Shown in pieces: positions 13,597 to 24,371 of a DNA stretch of 64,000 nt. The position numbers and the translations under genes are program-made. How positions within the stretch are numbered: the first letter of the stretch is position 1; the number at the start of each line of letters is the position of its first letter. The stretch is taken from positions 1,488,001-1,552,000 of the forward strand of contig NC_037320.1 of assembly GCF_000143535.2 (NCBI RefSeq), in the 5' to 3' direction. The notes below the pieces were generated by a model. It was not told the origin of the DNA. It saw nothing but the letters and a program-made list of their open reading frames with translations, and made no database searches. This DNA is from Botrytis cinerea B05.10. Lineage: Eukaryota > Ascomycota > Leotiomycetes > Helotiales > Sclerotiniaceae.

Positions 13597-15049
13597 ATGG
13601 GTCTCTACACCAGTTTTGATCTGGTTCCACGCCTATCTGAAGGGATAGAAGATCAAAAGAGCTGGAAACTCTTCATTAAAGCCGTCAAAGAACACTACCA
13701 AAACGATGATTTAGTAGAAGCTAAACAGAATTTTGTCGTATTAAAAGTAGACCGGGATCTTTTTCTTCTGTTTGAGGGCCATAAGCTTGTGCGAATCTGT
13801 TCGTCACGGTGAGCGGTCGAGGATTATTTAGATACAACCACTCGGATTACAGCCGAGCATTTTGGCTCTCGAGTTCATATTTTGAAAGAGAAACTCAAAC
13901 AGGAAAGGTTTTATAGATGGGTTGATGTTTATGACTTACGAAAGTCTTTTGGGAAGGTATGTTAGTCTTGATCCGCTTGTCATCAGATGCATTTGCTAAT
14001 GATATTTAGCTGGGTGAACCAAATGCTTCGGTCGTCATCAATTCTAATATACCAAAGAGCCATCCAAAGACTGGAAATGATTTGAGGGTGTTCAGTATCG
14101 GGCAGGTGCCAGGCAAAGGGAATGGTCTAATAGCTCGCTTCAATGTCGACAAAGTAAAACAAACGAATACTTTCGAAGAAACCTCTTTTGGAAATCAGGA
14201 CTGTCTCGGCACCAATAGCATATCTCGAAATTGAAATTTCGCAGAAAGGCCAAAAGATTTTCAAATCAGAGCAGCGGCAATTTCTTTTCACTTCAAAGCA
14301 ACATTTCCAAGGTCCGGCTATTTCCCAATATTAAAGTGAACAACACTAAAGGTCGCGGTACTGGCTCTGAAATTGTTGACATATATCCTAAGATCTGTCT
14401 CGTGAATCACGATTGTCTTCCCAATACGCATACTTACTGAAAGTCCAAAACAGAAAGCAGTAATATACATGTCGTTTGCACCGTTGAAACAGGAGAGAAG
14501 ATAACCATTGCGTACCGCCCAGTAAAGGAAATGCATTCGATACGCGACACACATAGCTCAAGAGAGCGCATGCACTTGATTCTGCGTGTCATCTTTGCAG
14601 CCTCCCACCAGCCGAAACTCAAGTGAGAGATACTTAACGAACCTACCTTGAATTTCTTAGACATGAAATCCATGATGAGAATTTTTTTTTTTTGAACAAC
14701 CTAAAGAAAGTCTATCAGACTGCCATCCCTCTATTCAGATACCTAAAGAGGAGAATAAGATAGGGTAAACATTTTGATCTCCGAAATCTGCTGGACTGCC
14801 TTTAATATTAGCATTGTGCAAAATGCTCAAGCGTGAGCGAGCTGTTTTATGAAGGGAGATTATAGTGAGAGAGTTCTGTATAAAGAAGAGAATGGCTCAG
14901 CCTTCCAGAACATGAGAAGATTGACGAGGAAACCGACCCAATATGAAAGGTTCGCGCCAACAAATAAGTGGCAGACTGGAAAAAAGGAAGTTCCAAAGAT
15001 ATTTAATCCTGAAGAATTTGAAAAATGGCTGTGGAGAAATGGAATATAG
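13597..15049 (+). pseudogene. Decayed SET-domain (SMYD-like) protein gene
   Basis: Pieces of one protein lie in order on the plus strand in shifting frames. The N-terminal part begins MGLYTSFDLVPRLSEG at 13597 and hits TGA at 13810-13812, after which the same frame continues (AVEDYLDTTTRITAEHFGSR) to a good donor. An intron 13957-14009 with TTTGCTAAT follows. After VPGKGNGLIARFNV, typical of the SET start, the frame shifts near 14150 to RILSKKPLLEIRTVSAPIAY, then again near 14290 to the hallmark PKICLVNHDCLPNTHTY. There TGA at 14438-14440 stands where Trp is usual. The next piece is VCTVETGEKITIAYRPV, then after another shift LCSLPPAETQ. A further frame with TGA at 14834-14836 ends in EEFEKWLWRNGI. 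SET proteins of this type are candidate lysine methyltransferases. At least three stops and three shifts make a functional product very unlikely. Confidence 0.85.
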
Positions 15050-15894
15050 AATTATTGTATTAGTGGCTACCCCTTGGTGTGCGCTCTCCAAGATTATTTG
15101 AATCTGTTACTTCCAGACCATGTAGGAGAGTGAAATAGTAACTGTGACAAGTTGGCCTTGATTCTTAACCATAACAGTGTAGCTTAATGAAGGATTCCAA
15201 TCACTTGATGATAGAGTTAATGATTTATTCTCGTATCGCAAGTATTAAGTGCTCTATATAGCATGAAATTAATTTGCCGAAATGTAGCTACATGAATGGT
15301 GAATCGAAACTTCCGGAGCTCAGCTCAAAATTAGCACCAGACCCACCTCTGACCACTATTCTCGTATCTAACCTCGAAGGGGAAGAATGGCCGTGTCTAG
15401 ATCAACAAAACCCCTTTGCCAGAGATTGAAGGGGTGATGGTACATATCGAGAACGAGTATACGCTAACAACAAAGTATTGGAAATCATCCCACTAAGACT
15501 GACATGGTGGAGAATATCGATAGAAAACTCAGCCGCGAATTAAATCACCGTCAAATGGCCAGAAACTAAAGTGATGTTTTTAGACGACTTGTCATTCTAC
15601 TCCTTGATATTTATATACAATTGCAAAACGTGTTCGTTGATTCATCATTCATTCAAACCTTTCTAACCCGAGTCCCAATCCAAGTCCAAGTCCGGTTCCA
15701 TTGCCAATGCCAATGCCAATAACGACACTAATAATACTCCTTCATTCCTTCCCTTCCTGGATATAATATGCTAGTACTCGAATAAAGTATGCCCAAAACG
15801 CGCCAGAGTAGTATTCCTGAATCAATCACGCAAGAACGACACTTGAATGCCTGACGTTCATTTACATACAGCCATTGAAAAATTACAAAAACTC
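15050..15894. other. Intergenic, short direct repeats
   Basis: Downstream flank of the SET remnant and 3' region of MCM10 (-). Around 15675-15725 there are short CCAAGT and TGCCAA direct repeats. No gene seen. Confidence 0.5.
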
Positions 15895-18480
15895 CTAATC
15901 CAATTCAATATCCAGTTCTGGACCACCCAGACTTTCTCTTCCTGCCTCTCTAATCCCCTTTGCAGTTACGAAGCGAGTCTTCTTTTTAACTCCGCCAATT
16001 GTATTGGCTCGCTTACGCTTGTTGATAGGGCTCAATCGAACAGAAGGTTTAGCACCAATGAGGCCAAGCTTCCTAGCATCCGGTGGAGACAATTCTCTGT
16101 CGCTATTCATAGTATCCTGTGGGTTGAGTGGTACCGGGTTGCGTCTCTTCATATAATCAGCACCGAGACCTCCACCCATCATTCCTAATTTCCTACCGAG
16201 CTCCCTTTCTTTCTCTTGAGCCAGAATTTGCTTCGTCATTCGGTCTTCCTTTGTGCTTCCTCGGTGAAAAGCATCAGGGTCGAAATCAACATCGTCTAAT
16301 AAGCTTACGGCGCTTCTTTTGCCAATGTAGATTTGACTATGACTTTCTCTGTCATATTTTGTCTTTTCGCCCTTCTTGAGTTCTTCTCGGCGTTGCTTAT
16401 AGCCCGCCATATCCCGAGAGTTGTATTTTTGTTCCGTTCCGCCTCCGCCAAAGTTACGTTTTGGGCCGAAGCTCATAGTATTGACTTCCATGCGGTTTGC
16501 ATGGGTCTTGGTGAGGGAAAGATTGACGTGATAGTCGCAGAATTCGGTGTGTCGTGTATTGACCCAGGTATCACAAGTTTTACCGTCTCTTTTGACGCTT
16601 TTGCAATATCCTAGGTCCCTGTTTGTGCCAATTTCAAGTATTGTGTCGTCACTCGAGCTAAGCGTAAGGCTGAATTTTCCTGTGTCAGTTTTCCCTCGAG
16701 CTGGGGGCATAAAGCCAGGGTTGAGGAGGGCAATGACAGTTCCGGGTGTGAGCTTCCAGAACTTTTCAAATGCAGTTCTGAAGAGAAAAAGTTCGATTTC
16801 CCATTTGAGATCAGTAAGCGTAAGAACCATAAATTTGCCGCCATTCTTAGCTTGGTCCTGGTGCGCTCGTGGTGCAGATTTTGCTGCGATCGTTGCGAAC
16901 ACAACGACATCTTCTTCAATCTCGGGACCGGCAAAGTCAGGGGCCTTTACAGTTCTGAGTAAATCGGGTATGAGGAAAGTTTTCTTTCCCTGAAGGCTTC
17001 GAGTGAGTACTTGATGGGGTATGATTCGTTTGGAGAGGTGGGAGGTAGAATATGGTTCGAATTGCGAAGCTTCACCGTCGGAAGTGTCTGATGACGCCTT
17101 GTTCATATTGCTATTGGACCGCGTTCGATTCAAATTATCGAAACTTCGCGCATTTGTATTTTTGTCTTGTGAGTCTGGTCTTCTATCACGTGAGTCTGGC
17201 CTGCTCAAGAATTTTGCTTCAGTGCCGTTCCTCAAGGCTGAACGATACGTATCAAATGAACTTTGAGAGCTCTGCGAACCATTGCCATTTCTGAAAGCTA
17301 AACGTTTCGAGGTATCAAGTGAGTTTTGAGAGTCCTGTGAGCCTCTTCTCAGGCCAGCATATATTTCATGGCTATTTTTGATTTCGGGACGTCTCGAACT
17401 ATCAAAGGAACTTTGTGGACCTTGGGAGAGTGGCCTGGCACTTGTTTCATTGCTGCTAATTGGTATTGAACGTAAATTTGAAGTAGTTTTATGCCGTCTT
17501 AATTCCCCATTCGAGTTGTTGAGAGAATTCAAGACCTCCTCCCGACTGAACTCTTTCGTGGGAGCGGGGTGGCTAGGTAATTCGATTGCATTGCTTTTGA
17601 ATGACTCCATCTGCATTTGATCTATATCGAATGCTGTGCTGCGAGTTTTCTTGATCCGAGCAGCTCTCTCCTGTCGCTCAGTATCCGTAATCCTGGCTGC
17701 AGCCATTCTTTCGCTAAAAGATTTCGGTCTCTCCACCTGATTGAAACTTTGTGATGCAGGTATGCGATTTCCAGTTTGTGACTGACTTCGTTGTAGAAAT
17801 GGCCCGGTTCGCTTGGAATTGTTGAAATCTGACTCTAGATTCTTCCTTAAGCCCGGTGCTCTCTTGAGCGAAATATCTATTCCTTTCAATCCTTTGTCAA
17901 TACCAAGTAGAACCCTTCCAGGAGATTGTGGAAGTTCAGCAGGCTGAACACGGCGTGGTGGTGATGCTGGAACATTAACCTCAGTGCGTGATTTTGGGCG
18001 TTGTGATTGCCTCTCTCTTAATTCTGCTGCTCCTAATCCTGCCAATCTCGAGGACGCTCTATTTGTTGCTGCAGAATTTGCTCTCAAAAGACCCGATGCG
18101 GGCCTGTAACTCTCAGGTTGCTCGTTCCTCTCGATCTTCTCGCCCTCCGAATCCGAACTTTGCTTGTTCTTCTTTTGCAACTGCTTTAATCGAAGTCGCG
18201 CTTGAATTTCCTGTAGTTTCAACTGTAAAGTTTCTTCGTCGTCTTCGTCGTCGCCCCCCATCTCTTCCATATACATATCGGCCTTCATTCGATCTTTGCC
18301 TGTAGCGTGTGGTGTTTGCGACACAGCAGGTCGTCGTTTTGAAGGGGAGGCAGTGGGAGAAAATCCTGTTGCGTATCGTCGTAATCGATCACGACCACCG
18401 GGGGTACTTAATAGCGCTTCTCGGGGAGATCTTGGTGGCCATTGGGCCTCTTCAGCACCGCCTTTTGTATACTCAGTCAT
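15895..18480 (-). CDS. MCM10: DNA replication initiation factor Mcm10
   Basis: A single uninterrupted frame of about 861 residues. An acidic, coiled-coil-prone N-terminus (EETLQLKLQEIQARLRLKQL, about residues 80-100) is followed by a long Ser/Arg-rich linker. Then comes the OB fold (about 497-600, FLIPDLLRTVKAPDFAG through ELFLFRTAFEKFWKL). The zinc finger (about 618-650) is CKSVKRDGKTCDTWVNTRH with the downstream EFCDYHV completing the Cys/His set. These are the hallmark modules of Mcm10, which binds CMG helicase, single-stranded DNA and DNA polymerase alpha-primase to fire origins. I chose ATG at 18480 (MTEYTKGG) because the upstream in-frame codons to 18507 look like leader. A GTATGT donor-like site close upstream leaves a 5' non-coding intron possible. 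It is divergent from the RNase H2B gene, sharing an intergenic region with CGCG-core boxes. Confidence 0.92.
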   Translation of the reverse strand: MTEYTKGGAEEAQWPPRSPREALLSTPGGRDRLRRYATGFSPTASPSKRRPAVSQTPHATGKDRMKADMYMEEMGGDDEDDEETLQLKLQEIQARLRLKQLQKKNKQSSDSEGEKIERNEQPESYRPASGLLRANSAATNRASSRLAGLGAAELRERQSQRPKSRTEVNVPASPPRRVQPAELPQSPGRVLLGIDKGLKGIDISLKRAPGLRKNLESDFNNSKRTGPFLQRSQSQTGNRIPASQSFNQVERPKSFSERMAAARITDTERQERAARIKKTRSTAFDIDQMQMESFKSNAIELPSHPAPTKEFSREEVLNSLNNSNGELRRHKTTSNLRSIPISSNETSARPLSQGPQSSFDSSRRPEIKNSHEIYAGLRRGSQDSQNSLDTSKRLAFRNGNGSQSSQSSFDTYRSALRNGTEAKFLSRPDSRDRRPDSQDKNTNARSFDNLNRTRSNSNMNKASSDTSDGEASQFEPYSTSHLSKRIIPHQVLTRSLQGKKTFLIPDLLRTVKAPDFAGPEIEEDVVVFATIAAKSAPRAHQDQAKNGGKFMVLTLTDLKWEIELFLFRTAFEKFWKLTPGTVIALLNPGFMPPARGKTDTGKFSLTLSSSDDTILEIGTNRDLGYCKSVKRDGKTCDTWVNTRHTEFCDYHVNLSLTKTHANRMEVNTMSFGPKRNFGGGGTEQKYNSRDMAGYKQRREELKKGEKTKYDRESHSQIYIGKRSAVSLLDDVDFDPDAFHRGSTKEDRMTKQILAQEKERELGRKLGMMGGGLGADYMKRRNPVPLNPQDTMNSDRELSPPDARKLGLIGAKPSVRLSPINKRKRANTIGGVKKKTRFVTAKGIREAGRESLGGPELDIELD

Positions 18481-19320
18481 AAATTTTATACGGGAATGAC
18501 AGCGCACATACCTTGGGACATAATGAGCACAATAATAATGTGCAAGTAACAGAATATGCAGCTAAGGAAGCGGTTCAAATTAATCTGATATCGTGCTATC
18601 AATTCTCGTGAGGGACTGTTGTTTGTCATATATACTGCGAATTCAGGGTAATTGTTGATTTGTGTTGCGTTTGTCTAAACATCCATCTATAAAAATCCGC
18701 GCCGTAGAAAGTTGTAGAGGTCGAATCGCATACAGTATACAATAATCGACGGAATGGGAATTTGGTGTTGTTTGTACTTGAAGCACGAAGTGAATCTGCA
18801 GGCGGATCGAAGATAATAAGATTGTGGGTTATCAAATGGTAAAGGCAGGAATACCATCTAAGTCTGTGATATGATTGTCATTCGTTTCCGGTGTAGCTTG
18901 TCCATTGGCACAATAAGATTTCCGGCTCATTCAGACGATAATCGAAATAGTGTGAGCTTTTAACTTTGGGTTTTTGTTTGCTCTATCGCTCTATTTGCAG
19001 ATCCAGAAAGTTTGAATAGAAGCAAAAGCGCAAAACCCCGGATTTCAAAATACTAGTGCAAGCCAATGGGCGCTCCCAGACTTCACTTCAATTTAAAGCA
19101 ATCGACTTTATTGGTTGCTATGCATGACTAAGTCAACACGCTTTTTTATGCAACGCGACAAGACGCGACTTCTTAAAGTGGCCGAGTTGAGTCTCATAGA
19201 TTTTAAGATGCCCAGGTATATATTCAAACAAAACTCAATTGCACACAACACACAACACAGTGGTTTATTTACGACTCACTGAACATCTCTGCAATTTTCC
19301 TACATACAGTTGTTCAGGAT
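18481..19320. promoter_or_regulatory. Shared divergent promoter MCM10 / RNase H2B
   Basis: About 840 bases separate the two divergent start codons, both of replication-linked genes. Two ACGCGA boxes (about 19153-19158 and 19163-19168), ten bases apart, match the (A/T)CGCG(A/T) core bound by MBF-type G1/S regulators in ascomycetes. They lie about 160 bases upstream of the RNase H2B ATG. The box sequences are visible; the factor and the regulation are inferred. Confidence 0.45.
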
Positions 19321-20706
19321 ATGGTGGCTAAAACTAGAGGGAGACCAGCCACCAAAGCTGCAGCAGTGGAAACAGAACCCTCGAAAGTCGCCGATCCAAA
19401 AGTCAAATTGCAGCCAGACGATAGCAATCCGCCGAGGGTTTTCATATTACCAAAGGATATCAGTACGGAGGCTCGGATTGTCACACTCGAAAACCCTAGA
19501 TATGCAAAGGATAGTCGATATCTTGTATGCCCAAATAAAGGTTTCAATGAATTTACTCGAATAGCTGCACCCAAAACCACGCCTAAAAGCTGGTTGCTTG
19601 TACCGGAAGATGATTCGACGGCACCGATAAAGGAAGAACTACACAAAGATGAAACGAATGATGAAGAAGAATCTTCGTCCAATTCCAAAGGTTATGTCAC
19701 GAAAGGGGCAGATCTTTTTATTGCGACGCCAATTGACTCTCTATTCATTATCCTTCCAGCTCTTGCACCTCTTTCCACAACCAAAGTCTCGGATCCCCCC
19801 AAGAAGTTATTTTTGTCTGGAGATGATTACTTCGACAAATTGATATCTATATCACCACATTTGGGGTCTTTTCTAAGAGCTGGCCCATTGCGATCGACGC
19901 TAGAAAAAAGAATGACAGCAGTATGCGATACAGTGGATGCTGGAGAGGAAACAATGTTCAGAATTAACGAGGAGAAGCTATCCAAGGAACTCTTACGGAA
20001 GGCCAAGAAAATGGTTGAGCACGGGTTGCCTGCCAGTATGGAGGAGAAACTCGTTAGGAAAGCGCTAGACGTACCAGTGTTAAGTATCACCCGTGGAGAA
20101 GAATCAACACAGGAAGGATTGAACGAGGAAGCGAGTACATCAGCAAAGTCAGGAATTTCAACCCCACGAACCGAGTCACAAAATACACAAATTACAGACT
20201 CATCCACAGATACTGTAGCAACTTCAATTCCAGAAGCTTCAACGGCAGCAACACCAATATCGAGCAATTTGGCTGGTGTCTCTGAAGATGAGAAAATAAG
20301 CATACCATCAATCGATGCACCCGAGGGTGTTGCAGATCTACTCCGCATCCGTACAGCATTCTTCTTCATTTGCTCGAATTACATAGCCCCTCACCTGGGT
20401 GAAATATTGAAGAATTCTTTGAAATCATCAGCATCACCTATCGACTTCGCTTCCTTGGATAGCCATCTCGCATATCTAACGAAATTGCGGCAAGATGCTT
20501 TGGCGGCAAGATCTATGGGAGATTATTCAAGAAAGCGAGCAACGGTAGGTGACGATGAAGAGATAGAGACGCGCGCAGAAAAGAAGCGCAAACAAGACGA
20601 GGAGGATAAGAGGAAAAAGGCCGGTGAGAGCAGAGGTGTCAAGAACCTAAAGAAGGTCAACACTAGTGGTATGAAAAAGATGAGCGACTTCTTCAAGAAG
20701 AAATGA
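19321..20706 (+). CDS. RNH202: Ribonuclease H2 subunit B (Rnh202-like)
   Basis: Intronless frame of 461 residues. After a short basic leader (MVAKTRGRPATKAAAV), the N-terminal domain (about 35-180) contains PRVFILPKDISTEARIVTLENPR and DLFIATPIDSLFIILPAL, the conserved triple-barrel interface of the RNase H2 B subunit. It is followed by the helical wHTH-like part (DDYFDKLISISPHLGSFL...). A helical segment around 340-395 and a Lys/Glu-rich tail follow. The extreme C-terminus is KKMSDFFKKK, resembling a PCNA-interacting (PIP) motif, as known for human RNASEH2B. RNase H2 removes ribonucleotides and RNA:DNA hybrids from the genome; the B subunit is a scaffold, not catalytic. Start chosen at the first ATG, in agreement with the family N-terminus. 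Its 3' end is convergent with DUO1, only about 130 bases away. Confidence 0.9.
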   Translation: MVAKTRGRPATKAAAVETEPSKVADPKVKLQPDDSNPPRVFILPKDISTEARIVTLENPRYAKDSRYLVCPNKGFNEFTRIAAPKTTPKSWLLVPEDDSTAPIKEELHKDETNDEEESSSNSKGYVTKGADLFIATPIDSLFIILPALAPLSTTKVSDPPKKLFLSGDDYFDKLISISPHLGSFLRAGPLRSTLEKRMTAVCDTVDAGEETMFRINEEKLSKELLRKAKKMVEHGLPASMEEKLVRKALDVPVLSITRGEESTQEGLNEEASTSAKSGISTPRTESQNTQITDSSTDTVATSIPEASTAATPISSNLAGVSEDEKISIPSIDAPEGVADLLRIRTAFFFICSNYIAPHLGEILKNSLKSSASPIDFASLDSHLAYLTKLRQDALAARSMGDYSRKRATVGDDEEIETRAEKKRKQDEEDKRKKAGESRGVKNLKKVNTSGMKKMSDFFKKK

Positions 20707-20835
20707 TTGTACTTTTTACTGCAAGAGATTTGGCGTTGTGGCAGGTTTGGGGTATAGTTTGTAATAATGGTCGATCCGGGTTGGCACATCTGAGACACCA
20801 TCATGTAGAATATTGCAGCGAATGATTTAAATGAT

Positions 20836-21601
20836 TCATCGTACTCCTCGTGCTCTGCCTCGTGGAATACCTCGTCCAATGCCTGATCCACCTCTGCTCG
20901 TGCCAGTTCCTGTGCTTGAGCCGGTCGAGCTTCCACGACCATATCCTGACGAGCTAACACTTCCAGGTCTTAATACTCCTCCTCTGGCTCTGCCTCTTCC
21001 TCCTCGGGTCCCACGAGATGTTGTGCCAGCTTGTCTTTGCCTCTCTTCATCCTCCGCCCTTTGCTTGGCAGCCTCTCTTCTTCGCTCTTCCTCCGCAGCC
21101 CGACGTTCAGCAGCTTGAGCTTTCAATACCTGCTCGCTCTCCATATCCGCAATATCCTGGCTTGCGCCCCGCCAATTTGGATTCAAGATTAACCTTTGAT
21201 TATGTTCCGTTTGTGATAGTATACGAATCCATATGTTAAGCAGCGTTGAAGCTGATGTGACCGTTTGTGAGACTGTCTGAAATAATTTTTTAGCTATTAT
21301 CCGATCCCTATCATACAATGCTCCTTACATCCATATTTCCCTTCGCAAGATCCAGACTGCCCAGTACTCCTTCTATAAGTTCATTGATATTGCGAACGCC
21401 TTCTAGTTCCTTTTGTAGAGCCGCTTCTCTGGCCGTCTCAGCATCATATTTTGACCCCCCACTTCTTTGCGCCGGCGCATTGCCTTCTGTACTCTTGTTC
21501 AGAGCCTTGATATCTGCCTTTGAGGGCTTGGAGGGGGATGCAAAAAGGTCATCATTGTCAGAGTCTGAAAGGTCTAGCTTGCCAATATCTGGGGTAGCCA
21601 T
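20836..21601 (-). CDS. DUO1: DASH complex subunit Duo1
   Basis: Two exons (21601-21329 and 21276-20836, intron 21277-21328) join in frame after GNMD to give TVSQTVTSASTLLNIWIRIL, a 237-residue protein. The conserved Duo1 core spans the junction: the first exon ends with a helical segment (EGVRNINELIEGVLGSLDLA) and the second begins with TEHNQRLILNPNWRGASQDI. A charged coiled-coil segment (AAERRAAEEERRREAAKQRA) and a Gly/Arg/Ser-rich tail follow. Duo1 is a subunit of the ten-protein DASH/Dam1 ring that couples kinetochores to spindle microtubules. The short donor-acceptor distance (52 bases) is normal here. The RGG-like tail is longer than in yeast and probably disordered. It is divergent from the Cdk-site-rich gene at 22261. 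Confidence 0.92.
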
Positions 21602-22260
21602 AATGGAGCAAGAGGTAGGGGCAAGGACAAGGACAGGGTCAGTGTCGGTAGCAGTGGGTCAGTAAGGAAGAATGTGACTTTGAATGTTTCTAGAATTCTT
21701 TGCAAGGCCCCCAAAGAAGATGTTTTGACGCGTAAAGTCACGTAAATTCACAGATTCACGTCCATTTGGTCCAAATATTCGCTGTCATTCATCAATCTAA
21801 CAGAAATCGTCCGAGCGTTGAGGGCACTAATGAACGCCTAAGGAAATCAACATGGCTGGGAATCTTTCTTTCAACCTCCTGGTTTTCTGGTCAAGACAGT
21901 AAACAAGACAAATATTACCATCCCTTCGACCTTATTCTTGTCTAATTCCTTCATTTATGCAATATTCTCATTTATACAGGAGCACTTTGATTCCTTTGCT
22001 TAGCATTTCAGCGTCATCGTCGTGATTTCACAAAATTCAGACATTTTCTGTGCCACATCAACAAGCAAGAAAGACAACCACTACCGTACCAACAGCTGCT
22101 TTATTTACATCGTCGCTTTTAACGAATCAATACACATACTCTCAGTTGCAGATCCATTTCACCTTTCTCCAAGAACACGGTTTGGAGTAGATTTTGAGCA
22201 TTGGACTGAACGACCTCACCTTGCCGACCAACCTTGAAGGGTCTTTTTTTGTTTGCGAAG
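21602..22260. promoter_or_regulatory. Divergent promoter with an MCB box (ACGCGT)
   Basis: The region between DUO1 and the gene at 22261 contains a perfect palindromic ACGCGT at 21728-21733, about 127 bases upstream of the DUO1 start. ACGCGT is the consensus MluI cell-cycle box. A function in G1/S expression is inferred from the motif and from the mitotic role of DUO1. Confidence 0.45.
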
Positions 22261-23733
22261 ATGGCTTCCTCTACTATGAGGCCAAGTACACCACCACCAC
22301 CTTCTACTTCCCTCAAAACTCCATCAACACCACGATTCGGCTACGATGATAACTACGAGCCGTATTCGCCCAGAAAATCAAGTCGAGTAGCTTCGAGGGC
22401 AATTCGCAACGCGGTCACTCCACCACCTCCATCCATTAAACACAATATTCGCAACAATCTTTCTACTCCGCAATCAACACCTCGAGTCGCTAGAAAAGTT
22501 GTCTTCTCTGGTACCCCTCAACACATTCACTCATCGCCGCCTAAATCTCCTCAAATTGCGACTAAACGACGCGCACCTAAATCGTCTACCACAATTGCCG
22601 GCCGACAAGTTTCTGGCTCATTAAATATCGGCAGCACATCATCCGCAGCTACAGCTCTCGGTCTCACTCCCAGGGATAAGAAAAAAGAGCAGAAAATGGA
22701 CAACCATCAACGACCTGGTGCAATGGTTCGCGGCGACGGTATGCTACCAACGCCTTCTAAAACTCCACGCCATCCTAAACAAACGGAGGAATTGAAGCAA
22801 GGAATCAATGCGGTTTCGCGTACTCTTTTTACCTCGATCCATGCCGACAATTCTGCGGATGCCATGCCAAAGCCTAAGAAAAATCGCAAGAGATACGACA
22901 ACTTTGACTTTGGAAGCTCATCTGCAGATGAACCAATTGCCATATTCACCGACTCTGAGGACCGCATTCCAGAGGTTGACAGCCATGCCGATAATCCATT
23001 CCTTGGTAGTAGCCCTCCACACAATACTAGAGGCAGAAGCCGCAAACCCAAGTTGATCCACGTTCCAGGAGAGGAGGATCAAACTATGGAGCAGCTTATG
23101 GGTCGCGAGGATGGACATGTTTCTAATTTGTAAGTCGCATCATTTTCAGCCGATCTAAGAGTGTAATTTATTAACTACTACTACAGCCGTGGTAAACTCA
23201 TTTTCAAAAAGAACTCAAACGCCTCCGCAAGTCATAGTCCAACTCGAGGTGCAGGTCGTGCTGAAGTCATGATTCTCGATCAAAGTTTTGCAGGCGAATT
23301 TAATGGACCTGTTACACGTTCATGCAGACGCCAATTATTCACCAACAATCGCAGAGCTCCCGCTATTCCACAAGTTCAAGTCACCACCGAGGACGAGGAG
23401 GAAGCTTTGACTGATATCGAGGAGAAGTTTGATACCGATGCGACAGAGAGTGATGCTGAACTACGCACTCCATCTCACAATCAAGGTCTTATGACTCCGG
23501 ACGCACCAAGATTTGGACCATCATCTTCACCAACTATCAAGAGAGCTACACGTGCTACAAAGAGATACGATGTTGTCGATTCGCCAGTAACTCCTCCACG
23601 CCGTGGCCGCTCCCACATTTCTAGCCCATCTAAGTCCTCTGGAAGTGACAACAATTTCGAACGCGCAACCAGAAAGCGAGATGGAGAAGCTGTTTCAAGA
23701 CCTACCGAGGAAGTGAAGAGAGCGCGCAACTAA
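22261..23733 (+). CDS. Cdk-site-rich disordered protein, unknown function
   Basis: Two exons (22261-23129, 23187-23733) encode about 471 residues. The intron joins SNF to RGKLIFKKN in frame. I do not recognise a named family. The sequence is rich in Ser/Thr-Pro sites with nearby Lys/Arg: PYSPRKSS, GLTPRDKK, MLPTPSKTPR, TPPRRGR and SSPSKSS. An acidic patch (TTEDEEEALTDIEEKFDTD) and a basic C-terminus (EEVKRARN) follow. The segment MLPTPSKTPRHPKQ...SRTLF looks like the best-conserved core. This composition is typical of substrates of cyclin-dependent kinase in the nucleus. Its position opposite DUO1 under a promoter with an MCB box fits a cell-cycle role, but that is inference. ATG 22261 is the first in the frame. 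Confidence 0.75.
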
Positions 23734-24371
23734 GATTTTCGTAGGATTCTGGTTATGAATTTTATTTGTTTAAGGGATATTGGAACGAAGATTGAATGCA
23801 TGTTGGTGAACGCATGGGACGGACCGGGTGGGAGTTTTTCAGAGGTTCTCGAGATATCTTCTCATGAGCTTTCTTTGACTGCAGGAACCTGCAGTGTTTA
23901 TTTCTTTTAATCACCTACTTGATGCCTTTTGCTTCTTAACGGACTTTCCTGCATGATTTGATGAGTTCTTCGAAGCCATCGCACATAGCAGAATTTGGAC
24001 CCCTTCCCGCGCACCTTTTTTGTAAAATACCAGGCAATGGCGTTTTCAGTTTTCAGGCATAGCGAGAATTGGTCTACTACTGTACCTAACGAGATAAAAT
24101 GATGATCAAGCATATTAATAAACGTTTCTTTTGGTGATGTGATTTGATTCGATTCAATTGTGATTGCCATGTATACCATGTAAATGATGCCATATGTACC
24201 TAAGTACCTGATACCGGTAGTGTGAAACTTGATAGCTCAAAGAGCCTTGTATTGAAGCGTTTTAAATCCCTGACTAAAAAGATCCGATATCGATAAATAT
24301 CCCCCGCACATCCCACCAAAATATCAACAGCTCTTTTTGATACAGCAACTTTTCAGACAACCACATTCAAG
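23734..24371. other. Intergenic, no gene seen
   Basis: 3' region of the preceding gene and promoter of PBY1. No coding frame or repeat of note. Confidence 0.5.

Noticed and set aside
13597..14640. RIP (repeat-induced point mutation) as cause of the TGA stops
   Set aside because: The stops fit C-to-T or G-to-A transitions, but the contexts I can infer are CpG or CpC rather than the classical CpA, and no duplicate copy is in the window; left open, not claimed.
22234..22260. Upstream extension of the Cdk-site-rich protein
   Set aside because: The extension begins with TTG, not ATG; the first ATG of the frame is at 22261.
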